A DNA stretch of 64,000 bases from Woronichinia naegeliana WA131 (GTDB lineage: Bacteria; Cyanobacteriota; Cyanobacteriia; Cyanobacteriales; Microcystaceae): the NCBI GenBank assembly GCA_025370055.1, contig CP073041.1, forward strand, positions 3,410,001 through 3,474,000. Reading direction: 5' to 3'. The position numbers and the translations under genes are program-made. Of the stretch, positions 36,769 through 45,912 are shown piece after piece (position 1 is the first letter of the stretch; each line of letters opens with the position of its first letter). A model generated the notes under the pieces. The model had not been told where the DNA came from. It saw only the letters and a list, made by a program, of their open reading frames with translations, and made no database searches.

Positions 36769-37350
36769 CTAAAACGCTGTGCTGCAAGTGTTGTTGGTAT
36801 AGGTTCCTGACCGCATAATACCAATACCGGCGGCAATGACAACACAACGTTGTTCGGTGGTTTTGGTAGAAGCCAAAATAACTGTCAGATTTGCAAAGTC
36901 GTTGGTGGAGTTACCTGGATTGCCTTTATAAGAGAACAAAACCGATGATGGCAGCCCCACAGGAGTAATCGTAGAACTCGTTGAAAATGGCCGAGTGTTG
37001 GCAGTGAGATTCATGCCAGAAGTAAGGGTGACAGGACTAGTAATACAACCGGCTGGACTCCCTGTTATCCCCATCCCCATAGAGGCGAAATTTACCGTAC
37101 AAGCCGAACCATTTCTGATGGCTGCCCGTTGAGCTTCCTGAAAGGCTCCCTTAACCTGATTGGCACTGGATTGTAAGGAACTACGACCCATCATGCCCAT
37201 CATACTAGGAATAGCAAGGGAGGATAAAATGCCAGTAATCACCGCAACAACGGCAATTTCAATTAATGTCCAACCTTGATTATGGACAGGCCATGGCCGC
37301 AGAGGGAATAATTTCTGTGTATAAATTCGCCAAGGTTCTAGTATTATCAC
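36769..37350 (-). CDS. Minor pseudopilin (GspH/FimT type), paralogue
   Basis: 193 residues with the processing site HNQGWTLIEIAVVAVITGIL, again Trp at +1, and the core SSANQVKGAFQEAQRAAIRN. It is clearly a paralogue of the protein at 36020-36616. Its start lies 70 bases inside the end of the upstream pilin gene, so the two are translated from overlapping frames; no better downstream start leaves a complete leader peptide. Confidence 0.8.
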   Translation of the reverse strand: MIILEPWRIYTQKLFPLRPWPVHNQGWTLIEIAVVAVITGILSSLAIPSMMGMMGRSSLQSSANQVKGAFQEAQRAAIRNGSACTVNFASMGMGITGSPAGCITSPVTLTSGMNLTANTRPFSTSSTITPVGLPSSVLFSYKGNPGNSTNDFANLTVILASTKTTEQRCVVIAAGIGIMRSGTYTNNTCSTAF

Positions 37351-37864
37351 TGGTTTCCCCTATAGTATAGTTAATCGTTAAAATTTGTGGATTTGGATCA
37401 GTCCCTGACGTATTACGAGTCATCGTATAAGATTTACCCATAATAGTCCTGTTCACTGGCGTAGTCGCATCTACTTTTGCCTCTAGTCTTCTCGCGAAAC
37501 CAGCGTTATAAGTCGGCGTTGTCTGGGGGCAACAAGTGTTAGGAGTGCTAGAAGTGCTAGGAGTACAAGCTGTAACCCCACCAGATGGACTTGTATAAAT
37601 CGCATCAGTTTCTGGCAAAACTGCTTGTGAACGTATATTTTCTAAATCTTGCTGAATCCAATAATTTGCTTGCGCTTGTCGTTCCGCCTTTACTTGCATC
37701 CAAACTGCCATCGTAATCCCGTTCAAGGCTCCCATCAGAAAAGCAAAAGATATCATCAGGGCCGCTAAAACCTCTAACATGGTGAATCCCTGATTGGGAA
37801 ATGTGGAAGTTAGTAACAACTCTTTGAATGGCAAAAATTGAGCTTTTTTTTCATCAGGAAACAT
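37280..37864 (-). CDS. Minor pseudopilin (PilV/GspI type)
   Basis: 194 residues, first gene of the pilin operon. Leader then FPNQGFTMLEVLAALMISFA, cleavage between Gly and Phe, Glu at +5. The head contains YWIQQDLENIRSQA, typical of PilV-like minor pilins, and a Cys-Cys pair (NTCCPQT). With the GspH and PilW types downstream it makes a minor-pilin set able to prime a type IV pilus or type II-like pseudopilus. Confidence 0.82.
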   Translation of the reverse strand: MFPDEKKAQFLPFKELLLTSTFPNQGFTMLEVLAALMISFAFLMGALNGITMAVWMQVKAERQAQANYWIQQDLENIRSQAVLPETDAIYTSPSGGVTACTPSTSSTPNTCCPQTTPTYNAGFARRLEAKVDATTPVNRTIMGKSYTMTRNTSGTDPNPQILTINYTIGETSDNTRTLANLYTEIIPSAAMACP

Positions 37865-38127
37865 TAAATAGAGAGCGTGTCCGATAAAAATATTAACAGG
37901 ATTCAGTAGCTCAGATAAAGGGAATCGTATATCTACTTAATAACTATTATCTTGGATAAAAAGTCTGGGTGACAAGAGTGCGTTAGAAAATTTAGTAAAA
38001 TCTGTGTAAAAACAAGAGAATACTGAGTATTTTGACTAAGGAATTCCGTATTTTCTCAATGGTGTTTTCACTCCCATCAGAGTTAAGCTGTTTTTGCCTG
38101 GCGTTCTAACTCGGTAGATAGGTCAGT
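37865..38127. other. Intergenic region 5' of the pilin operon
   Basis: This presumably holds the promoter of the pilin genes; no clear pair of boxes was found. On the far side of the Tn5-like element, 39740-39822 encodes a 27-codon open tail (ending [12 protein letters not shown], stop) that may be the last piece of a gene destroyed earlier. Confidence 0.35.
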
Positions 38128-39729
38128 CTGACTTTTCCCGTTAAGTCCAAAATCCAGCAATGCAAACTTCTAGAGGCTTTATCTGGCAAGGGTTTGAGTA
38201 ATGATTCTCTTGACAGGAAAAAAATATTCTGAAGCCATCATCCCGCTTATCGTTCAAATTTCAAAAACAAAGGATGAAGGGAGTATGAGACTGTAAAATG
38301 GAGAAAATCTTAAAGGGCAGGTCAAAAAATGTTGGAATGGTGGACAAAAAACTTTGCCAGTTGTGAATTGGGAGACGAGAGGCTAAACAATCGTGCCTTC
38401 TCGATTGGGAAAAAGTTAAGTGAGGGGTTTGGAAAAGCCTTATCAGAAGTGTTTAAGGGAGGAAACGAGTTAAAGAGGGCCTATGAATTTTTGGGAATCC
38501 GAAAACAGACTTTGTCAAGATAATAGAGCCGCACTGTGAAATGACAACTGCCGCCGTAGAAGAATATAAGATAATGCTATCAGTCGGAGATACGACCTTC
38601 TTAGATTATCGCAATATCAAGGAAAAAAGGGAAGGGTATGGGCCGACTGGAAAAGGAGGGAATGGATTAATACTGCATAGTGCTTTAGCAATTGAGCCAG
38701 AAAAAGGACAAGTATTAGGTTTATTATGGCAAAAACTGTGGAATAGGGAGGTAAAAGAAAAGCCCCCAACAGATGAAACGGCGAAGCAGAAAAAAGAAAG
38801 ACAGAAAGAACAAAGAAAAGCAGCTCGTCAAAGACCATTTGAGGAAAAAGAATCCTACAAATGGGTAGAGGCTCTAAACACCTGTGAGAAACAGGTAGAA
38901 AGTTCAACGAGGGTAATTCATGTATTTGACAGAGAAGGAGATGTTTCAGAAGTCTTTGACTCAGTGCGTCAACTCAAGCATACAGGAGTGCTGGTCAGAG
39001 CGTCTCATAATCGTAGTTTAGACAAAAATAGTGAACGACTTTGGCAACATTTGGAATCAGAACCGATTCGTTTTCATCAAGAAATCGAGATTCCGAGTAC
39101 AGGAAAAAGAAAAGCACGGAAGGTTAAGCTTGCCGTCCGATTTTGCTCAGTTAATCTACGAACTCCCTATCGTTTCGATAATCGTGACCCGTTGAATGTC
39201 TATGCTGTTTATGCGACAGAAATCGATTGTCCCGAAGGCGAAACTCCTTTATCTTGGATGCTTCTGACTACAGAAGTTGTTGAGACTATTGAGATGGCTG
39301 TCACTATTCTTCGTTGGTACACCTACCGATGGCGGGTTGAAGAATTTCATAAAGTCCTTAAGTCTGGTTGTCAGAGTGAGCGTTATCGACTTGCCTCTGA
39401 TGGAATGAAAACTCTTTTGGGTTTTTTAAGTGTCATTGCTGTTGAACTTTTACACGTTACTTATCTTCATCGTACCCAGCCCGATGCTCTCGCGATTGAA
39501 ATTCTTAATCCTCTTCAACTTCAGGTGTTAAAAGCAGCCGCCTCTCAAAAACTTCCCCCTATTTTGACTGTTGCTTGGGCTGTCGAGTCTGTTGCTTTTC
39601 TTGGTGGTTATCTTGAACATCGTCGTAAAACTCCTCTCGGTATCCAAGTCCTTTGGCGCGGTTGGTTGAAGTTGCATGACCTTTGCCAAGGCTGGCAGCT
39701 TGCAATCCGCACTTAACGGGAAAAGTCAG
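38128..39729 (+). mobile_element. IS4-family (Tn5/IS50-like) element (1602 bp)
   Basis: Inverted ends ctgacttttcccgttaagt and acttaacgggaaaagtcag are perfect over 19 bases, with a 10-base duplication ataggtcagt (38118-38127, 39730-39739). It contains one frameshifted transposase gene. Confidence 0.96.
38329..39716 (+). pseudogene. Tn5-like transposase with frameshift
   Basis: Residues MLEWWTKNFASCELGDERLN... are the Tn5 N-terminal DNA-binding region. Near 38490 a T run (gaatttttggg) is one base short: the frame gives LGIRKQTLSR-stop where the next frame gives GNPKTDFVKIIEPHCEMT, the usual Tn5 motif. Downstream all catalytic motifs survive: VGDTTFLDY (Asp), VFDREGD (Asp) and YTYRWRVEEFHKVLKSG (YREK with Glu). 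A single-base change inactivates the gene unless frameshifting or slippage corrects it. Confidence 0.92.
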
Positions 39730-39818
39730 ATAGGTCAGTCTGCGATCGCGGCAATAACTACGATCCAGAAAACCGATCCACAGATCTACCAGGTCTCTGT
39801 CACAGGAGAAAAGATCAA

Positions 39819-42605
39819 CTAAACTGCCTGAGGCTGGGGCTGAGGCTGAAACTGGAAGAGAGAATAGACGACATTGCGACGAATATCAATCATCATCTCT
39901 AGGAACATTTCATAACCCTCCTGCTTGTATTCAATTAAGGGATCTTTTTGACCATAACCCCGTAAGCCAATCGATTCCCGTAAAGCTTCCATTGATTGCA
40001 AATGTTCGCGCCAGAGATTATCAATTTGTTGCAGAATAAAAAAGCGTTCGGCTTCTCGCATCAGTCCAGGACGAACTTGATCAACTTGATGTTCTTTGAG
40101 ATCGTAGGCTTTACGAACTTCTTCATGGAAGAAAATTTTCATTTCGGGAACCGTCATGTCGCCCATATCTTCCACCGTCACATCTTCCAAAAGATAGATA
40201 AATTCCTTGGCTTTGTTAAGCATATTTTCCAAATCCCACTCTTCAGGTGGTAATTCCATATTAACGTAGGCATCCACAATTTCATCCATTGTTTTTTCGG
40301 CATAAACTAACACCTGCTCTTTAAGATCAAAGCCTTCTAAGACACGACGACGTTCCGCATAAATGGCTTTCCGTTGATTGTTCATTACTTCGTCATACTC
40401 GAAAACCTGTTTCCGAATATCGTAATAATAGGTTTCTACTTTTTTCTGAGCATTTTCCAAAGAACCAGTCAACATTCTTGATTCGATGGGCATATCCTCT
40501 TCCACTCGAAAAGCTTCCATTAAACCGGCTACGCGATCGCCGCCAAAAATACGCAGTAAATTGTCACCTAAACTCAGGAAGAAACGGGTAGAACCAGGAT
40601 CACCTTGCCGTCCCGCCCGACCCCGCAACTGGTTGTCAATACGACGGGATTCATGACGCTCTGTACCAATGACGTGCAAGCCACCCAACTCAACAACTTC
40701 AGAGTGTTCCTTACTGGTAAATTTTTCGTATTCCTTGCGGATGAGATTGTAGGCTTCCCGTAGCTTTTGAATCACCAAGTCTTTTGTGGGAGCCTTTTCT
40801 GAAGCGATCGCCAATTTATCCTCAGCTTCTAATTCCGTTAAACTTTGCAAGCCGTACTCACTAACGGCTACCTTAACCGCTTCCTTCAGCACGATCTCCG
40901 CCTCTTTGGAAATCTGAGTGGGGAAAATTTCTGCTGATACTTGCCAGGTCTTTTTCTTGCCCGTTGCCCCAAAACCCTGGGGACGCTCCCGACCCCCAAA
41001 ACCTATACCAGCAGTGGTTAACGAACTATCTTCAGGCTGGACAATTTGGGGCATAAAATACTCGCGGACTTTCAAGCGGGCCATATAGTCCGAGTTACCG
41101 CCGAGAATAATGTCCGTTCCTCGACCCGCCATGTTGGTGGCAATGGTGACAGCCCCCTTGCGACCGGCCTGGGCAATAATTTCTGATTCCCGTTCCACAT
41201 TCTCTGGACGCGCATTAAGGATATTGTGGGGAATTTTCATGTCTGCCAATAAACGGGAAATGACTTCCGATTTTTCCACACTGGTTGTTCCCACCAAAAT
41301 CGGGCGACCTTGTTGATGTAATTCTTCGCATTCCAGGGCGATCGCCTTCCATTTTGCCTCTTCATTTTTATAGACCACATCGGGCCAATCCTGACGACGA
41401 GAAGGGCGATTAGTGGGGGTGATTGTCACCTGCAAATTGTAAACTTTTTCTAATTCCGTTTCTTCGGTTTTAGCGGTTCCCGTCATACCGGATAATTTGG
41501 GATAAAGCAGAAAGAAATTTTGATAGGTAATGGTTGCTAACGTTTGACTTTCCCGTTGAATTTCTACCCGTTCTTTGGCTTCAATCGCCTGGTGCAGTCC
41601 ATCACTCCAACGACGACCCATCATAATCCGTCCTGTAAATTCATCCACAATGACCACTTCATCATCACGGACGATATAGTTAACATCTTTGAGAAATAAT
41701 TCCTTAGCTTTAACTGCATTGAAAATATAATGGGCCCAGGGATCATCCTTATCAAATAAGTCCTTAGTATTGAGTAATTGTTCTGCTTTTTCAAAACCTT
41801 CATCAGTCATGAGCACATTGCGTTGTTTTTCATCCACGTCATAATGTTCATCCTTAATGAGTTGGGCAGCGATCGCGGAGGCTTCCATATACTTTTCCGT
41901 CGGTCGTTCCACTTGACCCGAAATAATTAACGGGGTTCGCGCTTCATCAATTAAAATCGAATCCACCTCGTCAATCACACAAAAATTAAAGGGACGCTGT
42001 ACCACTTCTACCATCGTCGTGGCCATATTGTCGCGCAAATAGTCAAAACCTAGTTCACTATTGGTTGTATAGGTGACATCACAGGCATAGTTTTTCTTCC
42101 GTTCTTCAGGAGTCATGCCCGATTGCACTAGTCCAACGCTTAAACCGAGAAAACGATGAATTTGCCCCATCCATTCCGCATCTCGTCGCGCCAGGTAATC
42201 GTTAACCGTGACCACATGAACCCCTTTGCCCGTTAATCCATTCAAATAGGCCGGTAGGGTTGCCACCAGAGTTTTCCCTTCCCCCGTCTTCATTTCCGCG
42301 ATCTGGCCTTTGTGGAGAATGATGCCACCAAGTAATTGCACATCAAAATGGCGCATTCCTAGCACCCGCTTGCCTGCCTCTCGGACTACAGCAAAGGCTT
42401 CGGGGAGAATTTCATCTAAAATTTCCTCGGTTTCCTCATTGGTTTTAGCTTTTTCCAGTGCCTCCCGAAAAGCGACGGTTTTTTGCTTGAGTTCATCGTC
42501 ACTCAATACCGCAATATCCTCTTCTAGCACGTTTACTTCGGCAACGTAGGGCTGGAATTTCTTGAGTTTGCGAGCGTTGGGATCACCAAATAGTGCTTTA
42601 AACAT
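39819..42605 (-). CDS. secA: Preprotein translocase ATPase SecA
   Basis: 928 residues. SecA drives protein export through SecYEG. The features in order are [22 protein letters not shown]-like Walker A region ([18 protein letters not shown]), the DEVD box ([19 protein letters not shown]), the preprotein cross-linking domain, motif [25 protein letters not shown], the conserved [22 protein letters not shown] region, and the helical scaffold and wing domains. A cyanobacterial insert (about residues 530-610) interrupts the second nucleotide-binding fold. The zinc-binding tail is absent, replaced by Gln-Pro repeats, as in other cyanobacteria. Stand-alone minus-strand gene. Bases 42606-42800 show nothing beyond a HIP1 site. 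Confidence 0.97.
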   Translation of the reverse strand: MFKALFGDPNARKLKKFQPYVAEVNVLEEDIAVLSDDELKQKTVAFREALEKAKTNEETEEILDEILPEAFAVVREAGKRVLGMRHFDVQLLGGIILHKGQIAEMKTGEGKTLVATLPAYLNGLTGKGVHVVTVNDYLARRDAEWMGQIHRFLGLSVGLVQSGMTPEERKKNYACDVTYTTNSELGFDYLRDNMATTMVEVVQRPFNFCVIDEVDSILIDEARTPLIISGQVERPTEKYMEASAIAAQLIKDEHYDVDEKQRNVLMTDEGFEKAEQLLNTKDLFDKDDPWAHYIFNAVKAKELFLKDVNYIVRDDEVVIVDEFTGRIMMGRRWSDGLHQAIEAKERVEIQRESQTLATITYQNFFLLYPKLSGMTGTAKTEETELEKVYNLQVTITPTNRPSRRQDWPDVVYKNEEAKWKAIALECEELHQQGRPILVGTTSVEKSEVISRLLADMKIPHNILNARPENVERESEIIAQAGRKGAVTIATNMAGRGTDIILGGNSDYMARLKVREYFMPQIVQPEDSSLTTAGIGFGGRERPQGFGATGKKKTWQVSAEIFPTQISKEAEIVLKEAVKVAVSEYGLQSLTELEAEDKLAIASEKAPTKDLVIQKLREAYNLIRKEYEKFTSKEHSEVVELGGLHVIGTERHESRRIDNQLRGRAGRQGDPGSTRFFLSLGDNLLRIFGGDRVAGLMEAFRVEEDMPIESRMLTGSLENAQKKVETYYYDIRKQVFEYDEVMNNQRKAIYAERRRVLEGFDLKEQVLVYAEKTMDEIVDAYVNMELPPEEWDLENMLNKAKEFIYLLEDVTVEDMGDMTVPEMKIFFHEEVRKAYDLKEHQVDQVRPGLMREAERFFILQQIDNLWREHLQSMEALRESIGLRGYGQKDPLIEYKQEGYEMFLEMMIDIRRNVVYSLFQFQPQPQPQAV

Positions 42606-42800
42606 AGGAATTTTAGACGGTTTAGGCGTTTACGGTTCTGACTGGGGACGACTCCCTGTTCAGTTTGCTATTTTTTAAGTAACGTAACAATCTATTCTAT
42701 CACTGCTGTTACGGACAGGGGCGGTTCAGGGTAAGTCAGGGGAGACGGCGATCGCCTTATGTATTGACATTATGTATGTCAATAAGTTAATTTTAGGATT

Positions 42801-43118
42801 ATGGATTTTGAGTGGAATGCCAAGAAAAATCAAGCGAATATTGAAAAGCACGGCATTGATTTTGAGTTTGCTAAAGAAATCTTTGCGGGAATTTGGCTCA
42901 GTAAGCGCGATAATCGAAAAGACTATGGTGAAGATCGTTTTCTTGCTTTAGGCTTATTCGATCAGTTTGTTTTGTTAGCTGTCTATACCCAAAGAGATCA
43001 AAAGATACGCTTAATTTCTGTTAGGCGAGCTAATGCTCAAGAAAGGAGGATTTACTATGGCTATATCGAGAGAGGAACAATTGAAGATTCTTGGTCTGAT
43101 GCAAGACTCCGAGATTGA
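42801..43118 (+). CDS. brnT: BrnT-family toxin
   Basis: The N-terminal MDFEWNAKKNQANIEKHGID, FAKEIFAG and the core RFLALGLFDQFVLLAVYTQR, then IRLISVRRANAQERR, are the BrnT pattern (RelE-like fold, ribonuclease). The usual family length is about 90 residues; here the frame runs on to 105 residues because it continues into the antitoxin gene, overlapping it by about 60 bases. Toxin-first order is normal for brnTA. It is the first unit of a cluster of toxin-antitoxin modules. Confidence 0.88.
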   Translation: MDFEWNAKKNQANIEKHGIDFEFAKEIFAGIWLSKRDNRKDYGEDRFLALGLFDQFVLLAVYTQRDQKIRLISVRRANAQERRIYYGYIERGTIEDSWSDARLRD

Positions 43119-43323
43119 TTATGCCGATATTCCTGCAACTGATGAAGCATTTTGGCAGGATGCGAGAGTTAATTTTGCGGCGGTTAAAGTTCCTGTAACA
43201 ATTCGCTTAGAGCCTGATGTTTTGGCTTGGTATAAAGCCCAAGTTCCGCGAGGGTATCAAACCTTAATTAATCACGTTTTAAGAAAGTATATGTTAGAGA
43301 ACCAACCCATTGAAAAGGTTTAA
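43057..43323 (+). CDS. brnA: BrnA-family antitoxin
   Basis: Start chosen at the ATG at 43057 (MAISREEQLK) because gaaaggagg lies just before it; a TTG-type start at 43033 would extend it by eight residues. The protein has 88 residues. The C-terminal part KVPVTIRLEPDVLAWYKAQV followed by GYQTLINHVLRKYM is the BrnA ribbon-helix-helix that dimerises and represses the operon. The gene overlaps the end of brnT. Confidence 0.88.
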   Translation: MAISREEQLKILGLMQDSEIDYADIPATDEAFWQDARVNFAAVKVPVTIRLEPDVLAWYKAQVPRGYQTLINHVLRKYMLENQPIEKV

Positions 43324-43344
43324 CGATTAATATAGGATCAAAGC

Positions 43345-43569
43345 TTACAAGCCAGATACTTCTGAGTCCATAATCGCTGCGGTTTGGCATTCTTCTGTCC
43401 ATCCTAAATCTAATTCATCTATAATTGAACAAGCTTGAGCTAGTTCTTGATCTTCTTGTTGTCGTTGCCATTGTTGCAAGATTGAGATGATTAATAAGTT
43501 TTTATCTTCAACTTTTTGGTCGAGATAATAAACTAATTCATCGGGTAGAGAAATTGAAATAGTAGTCAT
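43345..43569 (-). CDS. Orphan ribbon-helix-helix antitoxin-like protein
   Basis: 74 residues with an N-terminal strand ISISLPDELVYYLDQKV, a typical ribbon-helix-helix beginning, and an acidic C-terminal half (EECQTAAIMDSEVSGL) like MazE-type antitoxins. No toxin frame follows: the next gene downstream is brnA in opposite orientation. Either a solitary regulator or an antitoxin whose toxin was lost. The first HIP1-tipped repeat lies 23 bases upstream of its start. Confidence 0.65.
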   Translation of the reverse strand: MTTISISLPDELVYYLDQKVEDKNLLIISILQQWQRQQEDQELAQACSIIDELDLGWTEECQTAAIMDSEVSGL

Positions 43570-43592
43570 TTTTACCTTTGAGTGAATTTGTT

Positions 43593-43632
43593 GGCGATCG
43601 CGTCTCTACTGGTTAAACTGATCAGCGATCGC
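43593..43632. repeat. HIP1-tipped dispersed repeat, copy 1
   Basis: ggcgatcgcgtctctactgg followed by ttaaactgatcagcgatcgc. Both ends are HIP1 palindromes; the centre ctggttaaactgatcag is partly symmetric. Identical or near-identical copies, all in the same orientation, lie at 44245, 44990 and 45718. Confidence 0.95.
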
Positions 43633-43722
43633 ACCCATAACATTGTACTAAAAAGTGTTGTTAGAGTTATGTTATAATTTTGATTGTTTAGTGGTTTACG
43701 CAAAATTGAAACAAAAAAACAG

Positions 43723-43944
43723 ATGGCTGCAACACAAATTTCCCTATATCAACAAGCATTGGAAGCGGTAGAAGCTTTGTCTGTAGAGGATCAAAGAGAA
43801 TTAATTGAGACTCTAAATCATCGTTTTAACTTACGTCAACGTCAACAGCTTATTACAGAAGTTAAAGAAGTTCAAACTGAATATGAATTAGGTCAAGTTA
43901 AGTTTGGTTCTGTCAGCGATTTTTTAGAGGAGTTAGATAATTGA
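43723..43944 (+). CDS. Antitoxin of a RelE-type pair
   Basis: Start taken at the ATG at 43723 (MAATQISLYQQALEAVEAL) rather than at 43684, because upstream residues are unlike the family. 73 residues, helical, with SVEDQRELIETLNHRFNLRQ and a C-terminal GSVSDFLEELDN; this form precedes RelE-type toxins in many cyanobacteria. The stop codon overlaps the TTG start of the toxin gene. Confidence 0.8.
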   Translation: MAATQISLYQQALEAVEALSVEDQRELIETLNHRFNLRQRQQLITEVKEVQTEYELGQVKFGSVSDFLEELDN

Positions 43945-44225
43945 GAGAAATTGGCTGGACTCCCAAATCTTTGAGGGCTTTTAAACGTCTTGTTCGTAAA
44001 AATCCTCACTTACGCTCTTTAGTTGCTAAAACCTTACAAAAACTAACTGAAGATGCTTTTCATCCTAGCTTAAGAACCCATAAGTTAATGGGAGAATTGA
44101 GTGATATTTGGTCATGTTCTATTGATTATAACTACAGAATTTTATTTAGGTTTATAGAAGATTCGGAAAATCACTCTTCGTCAATCCTTTTGCTGAATAT
44201 TGGTACTCACGATGAAGTTTATTAA
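43941..44225 (+). CDS. RelE/YafQ-type toxin
   Basis: 94 residues starting at TTG (sequence attgag, where the antitoxin TGA overlaps). REIGWTPKSLRAFKRLVRKN at the N-terminus, HKLMGELSDIWSCSIDYNYR, then ILFRF in the core, and a final ILLLNIGTHDEVY: the typical RelE-superfamily order with the terminal H-x-x-VY. Likely a ribosome-dependent or free mRNA nuclease. Together with 43723-43944 it fills the interval between repeat copies 1 and 2. Confidence 0.88.
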   Translation: MREIGWTPKSLRAFKRLVRKNPHLRSLVAKTLQKLTEDAFHPSLRTHKLMGELSDIWSCSIDYNYRILFRFIEDSENHSSSILLLNIGTHDEVY

Positions 44226-44244
44226 CAATTTTAAGAGAATAAAT

Positions 44245-44283
44245 GGCGATCGCCTCTCTACTGGTTAAACTGATCAGCGATCA
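44245..44283. repeat. HIP1-tipped dispersed repeat, copy 2
   Basis: ggcgatcgcctctctactgg followed by ttaaactgatcagcgatcat; two substitutions from copy 1, one destroying the right HIP1 site. The stop codon of the DUF5615 relic lies inside this copy. Confidence 0.95.
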
Positions 44284-44449
44284 TGGGGAAGGACGATAGG
44301 GCGATCGTTAGCCGCCCATTCCAAAATAACTGGATCTTTAGTATGTATCAGCCTACGTCTTGGACACGAACTAAATCCAGTTCAGGCAAACGTCTCATTA
44401 GACCACGCAATATTGCTCCGTTAAAATTTTCGTCACTTAGAAGGCGCAT
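44274..44449 (-). pseudogene. DUF5615 PIN-like toxin, truncated and frameshifted
   Basis: From the ATG at 44449: MRLLSDENFNGAILRGLMRR, LPELDLVRVQDVG, then a stop where one C seems to be missing; the next frame continues LIHTKDPVILEWAANDRPIV. This is the start of DUF5615, a PIN-like toxin usually next to DUF433 antitoxins. The family is about 110 residues; here it ends after ~58 codons in the dispersed repeat, so half the gene, including the second acidic cluster, has been replaced by the repeat. Confidence 0.85.
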
Positions 44450-44804
44450 TTTGTCCCGATTCTTTTTGTGACTGACGAGTAAGCAAGCGTTGCCTCAGAT
44501 CGACTAAGTTGTGTTTTTGGGTAAGTTGTTGTCTGAGTTGTTGAGCTTTTTGATTGCGCTGCTCTAAATAATTGTCAATTTCCTGACGATGGCTCAGATA
44601 ATAAGCGATCGCACTGTATATGTCTTCTAAACTCAGAACTGAAAATTGAATAGCGATTTCTTCAGGAGTGGAGCCATTGTGGTATGTGGCGAGTAAACTA
44701 TCTAAAGTCACTCGGCTCGAACCTATACGGATACCTCCCGCTTCATCCCAACGTAGAGGGGGAGAGGCCGCTTGGAATTTCGCTGGGGCGTTCATTAGGG
44801 ACAT
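44433..44804 (-). CDS. DUF433-domain antitoxin
   Basis: Start taken at the ATG at 44804 (MSLMNAPAKFQ); a frame from 44843 also exists. Central region RIGSSRVTLDSLLATYHNGS, then TPEEIAIQFSVLSLEDIYSAIAYYL is the DUF433 helix-turn-helix core (gtRItvdsll...G.speeIa..fp.l.ledvyaalayYl). The tail is long and Gln-rich. Its 3' end overlaps the start of the toxin relic by 17 bases, the usual coupling. With the toxin broken, it is an antitoxin without a working partner. Confidence 0.85.
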   Translation of the reverse strand: MSLMNAPAKFQAASPPLRWDEAGGIRIGSSRVTLDSLLATYHNGSTPEEIAIQFSVLSLEDIYSAIAYYLSHRQEIDNYLEQRNQKAQQLRQQLTQKHNLVDLRQRLLTRQSQKESGQNAPSK

Positions 44805-44989
44805 ATTGCACCTGAGTTGAACTGTGTAAAAATATTGTAGCAAGAAGCATTATGCTTTGTGATTTCTAATAATCTAACTCAAGATCAAATTTTGATTCCG
44901 CAAGTATTCTAACCAGACTTTACAAAAAAATCAATTAGCATCGCTTTTCTATTAGATGATTTATGGGCGATCATGGGAAAATATGGCAG

Positions 44990-45030
44990 GGCGATCGCGT
45001 CTCTACTGGTTAAACTGATCAGCGATCGCG
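44990..45030. repeat. HIP1-tipped dispersed repeat, copy 3
   Basis: Same 40-base unit as copy 1, followed by gatggaaatagag. A related gcgatcatggg piece precedes it at 44967, as after copy 2. It separates the DUF433 module from the Uma2 gene. Confidence 0.95.
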
Positions 45031-45112
45031 ATGGAAATAGAGAAGTTTGCGATCGCTCTTATCTTGACTATAATAAAATTAAACCAACCTTATTAAAAAA
45101 AGGTGTAAACTT

Positions 45113-45691
45113 ATGCAAGCCCAGACAAAAATTGCTTATACTCCCGAAGAATATCTGGCGATCGAGATTGCCTCGGAGACAAGACATGAATATATTAACG
45201 GAGAAATTATTCCTATGACGGGCGGCACTCCAGAACATAATGAAATTGCGAGTATTCTTAATGCCATACTCAGAATTAACCTGAGAGGAAAACCCTATAG
45301 TATTTTTATCGCCGATCAAAGACTGTGGATTCCAGAAAGAAAACTTTATACTTATCCTGATGTGATGGTAATTCAACGCCCAATTCAATTGCAAACAGGT
45401 CGAAAAGATACGGTTATAAATCCTATTTTTATTGCAGAAGTGCTTTCTCAATCTACTAAAAGTTATGATAAAGATGAAAAATTTGCAGCCTACCGCACTA
45501 TTTCTAGTTTTCAAGAATACCTATTGATTGATCAATACAGCCAACATATTGAACATTATTCAAAATCTAATTTTAAGCAATGGATTTTTAGTGAATATAA
45601 TAACTCAGAAGATTTTATAAACCTGACATCAATTTCCTGTGAAATTTCTTTGTTAGAAGTTTATGAGGGCATTGACTTTAAAACTAACTAA
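45113..45691 (+). CDS. Uma2-family (DUF820) restriction-endonuclease-like protein
   Basis: 192 residues. The fold is a PD-(D/E)XK nuclease: YTPEEYLAIEIASETRHEYI (conserved E-x-R-H-E-Y), NGEIIPMTGGTPEHNEIASI, YTYPDVMV (the PD aspartate), PIFIAEVLSQSTKSYDKDEK (E-V and Lys of the active site) and EYLLIDQYSQHIEHY. Cyanobacteria have dozens to hundreds of such genes; many behave like mobile or toxin-type modules, but no function is proven. It is alone between repeat copies 3 and 4. Confidence 0.92.
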   Translation: MQAQTKIAYTPEEYLAIEIASETRHEYINGEIIPMTGGTPEHNEIASILNAILRINLRGKPYSIFIADQRLWIPERKLYTYPDVMVIQRPIQLQTGRKDTVINPIFIAEVLSQSTKSYDKDEKFAAYRTISSFQEYLLIDQYSQHIEHYSKSNFKQWIFSEYNNSEDFINLTSISCEISLLEVYEGIDFKTN

Positions 45692-45717
45692 CTTAAATTA
45701 TTTAACCGCGATCGCGT

Positions 45718-45759
45718 CTCTACTGGTTAAACTGATCAGCGATCGCGATGGAAATAGAG
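45718..45759. repeat. HIP1-tipped dispersed repeat, copy 4
   Basis: Same unit and same trailing gatggaaatagag as copy 3. The region from here to 45912 has no gene; it contains atcaacgaaaaatttacagc (45839), which in inverted orientation resembles the sequence next to the IS1634 relic at about 1175-1195. Confidence 0.95.
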
Positions 45760-45912
45760 CCGTTTAGAGTACAGCTTATCCTTGAGCTTATCCTTGGTCA
45801 CGGCACGGTAAGACTTCCGCCATTAGATCAGAAGATATCATCAACGAAAAATTTACAGCAAGATATTATCTGTTGTCATAAGAGTTTTTATTATTTTCTT
45901 TGTCCTTAGTTT

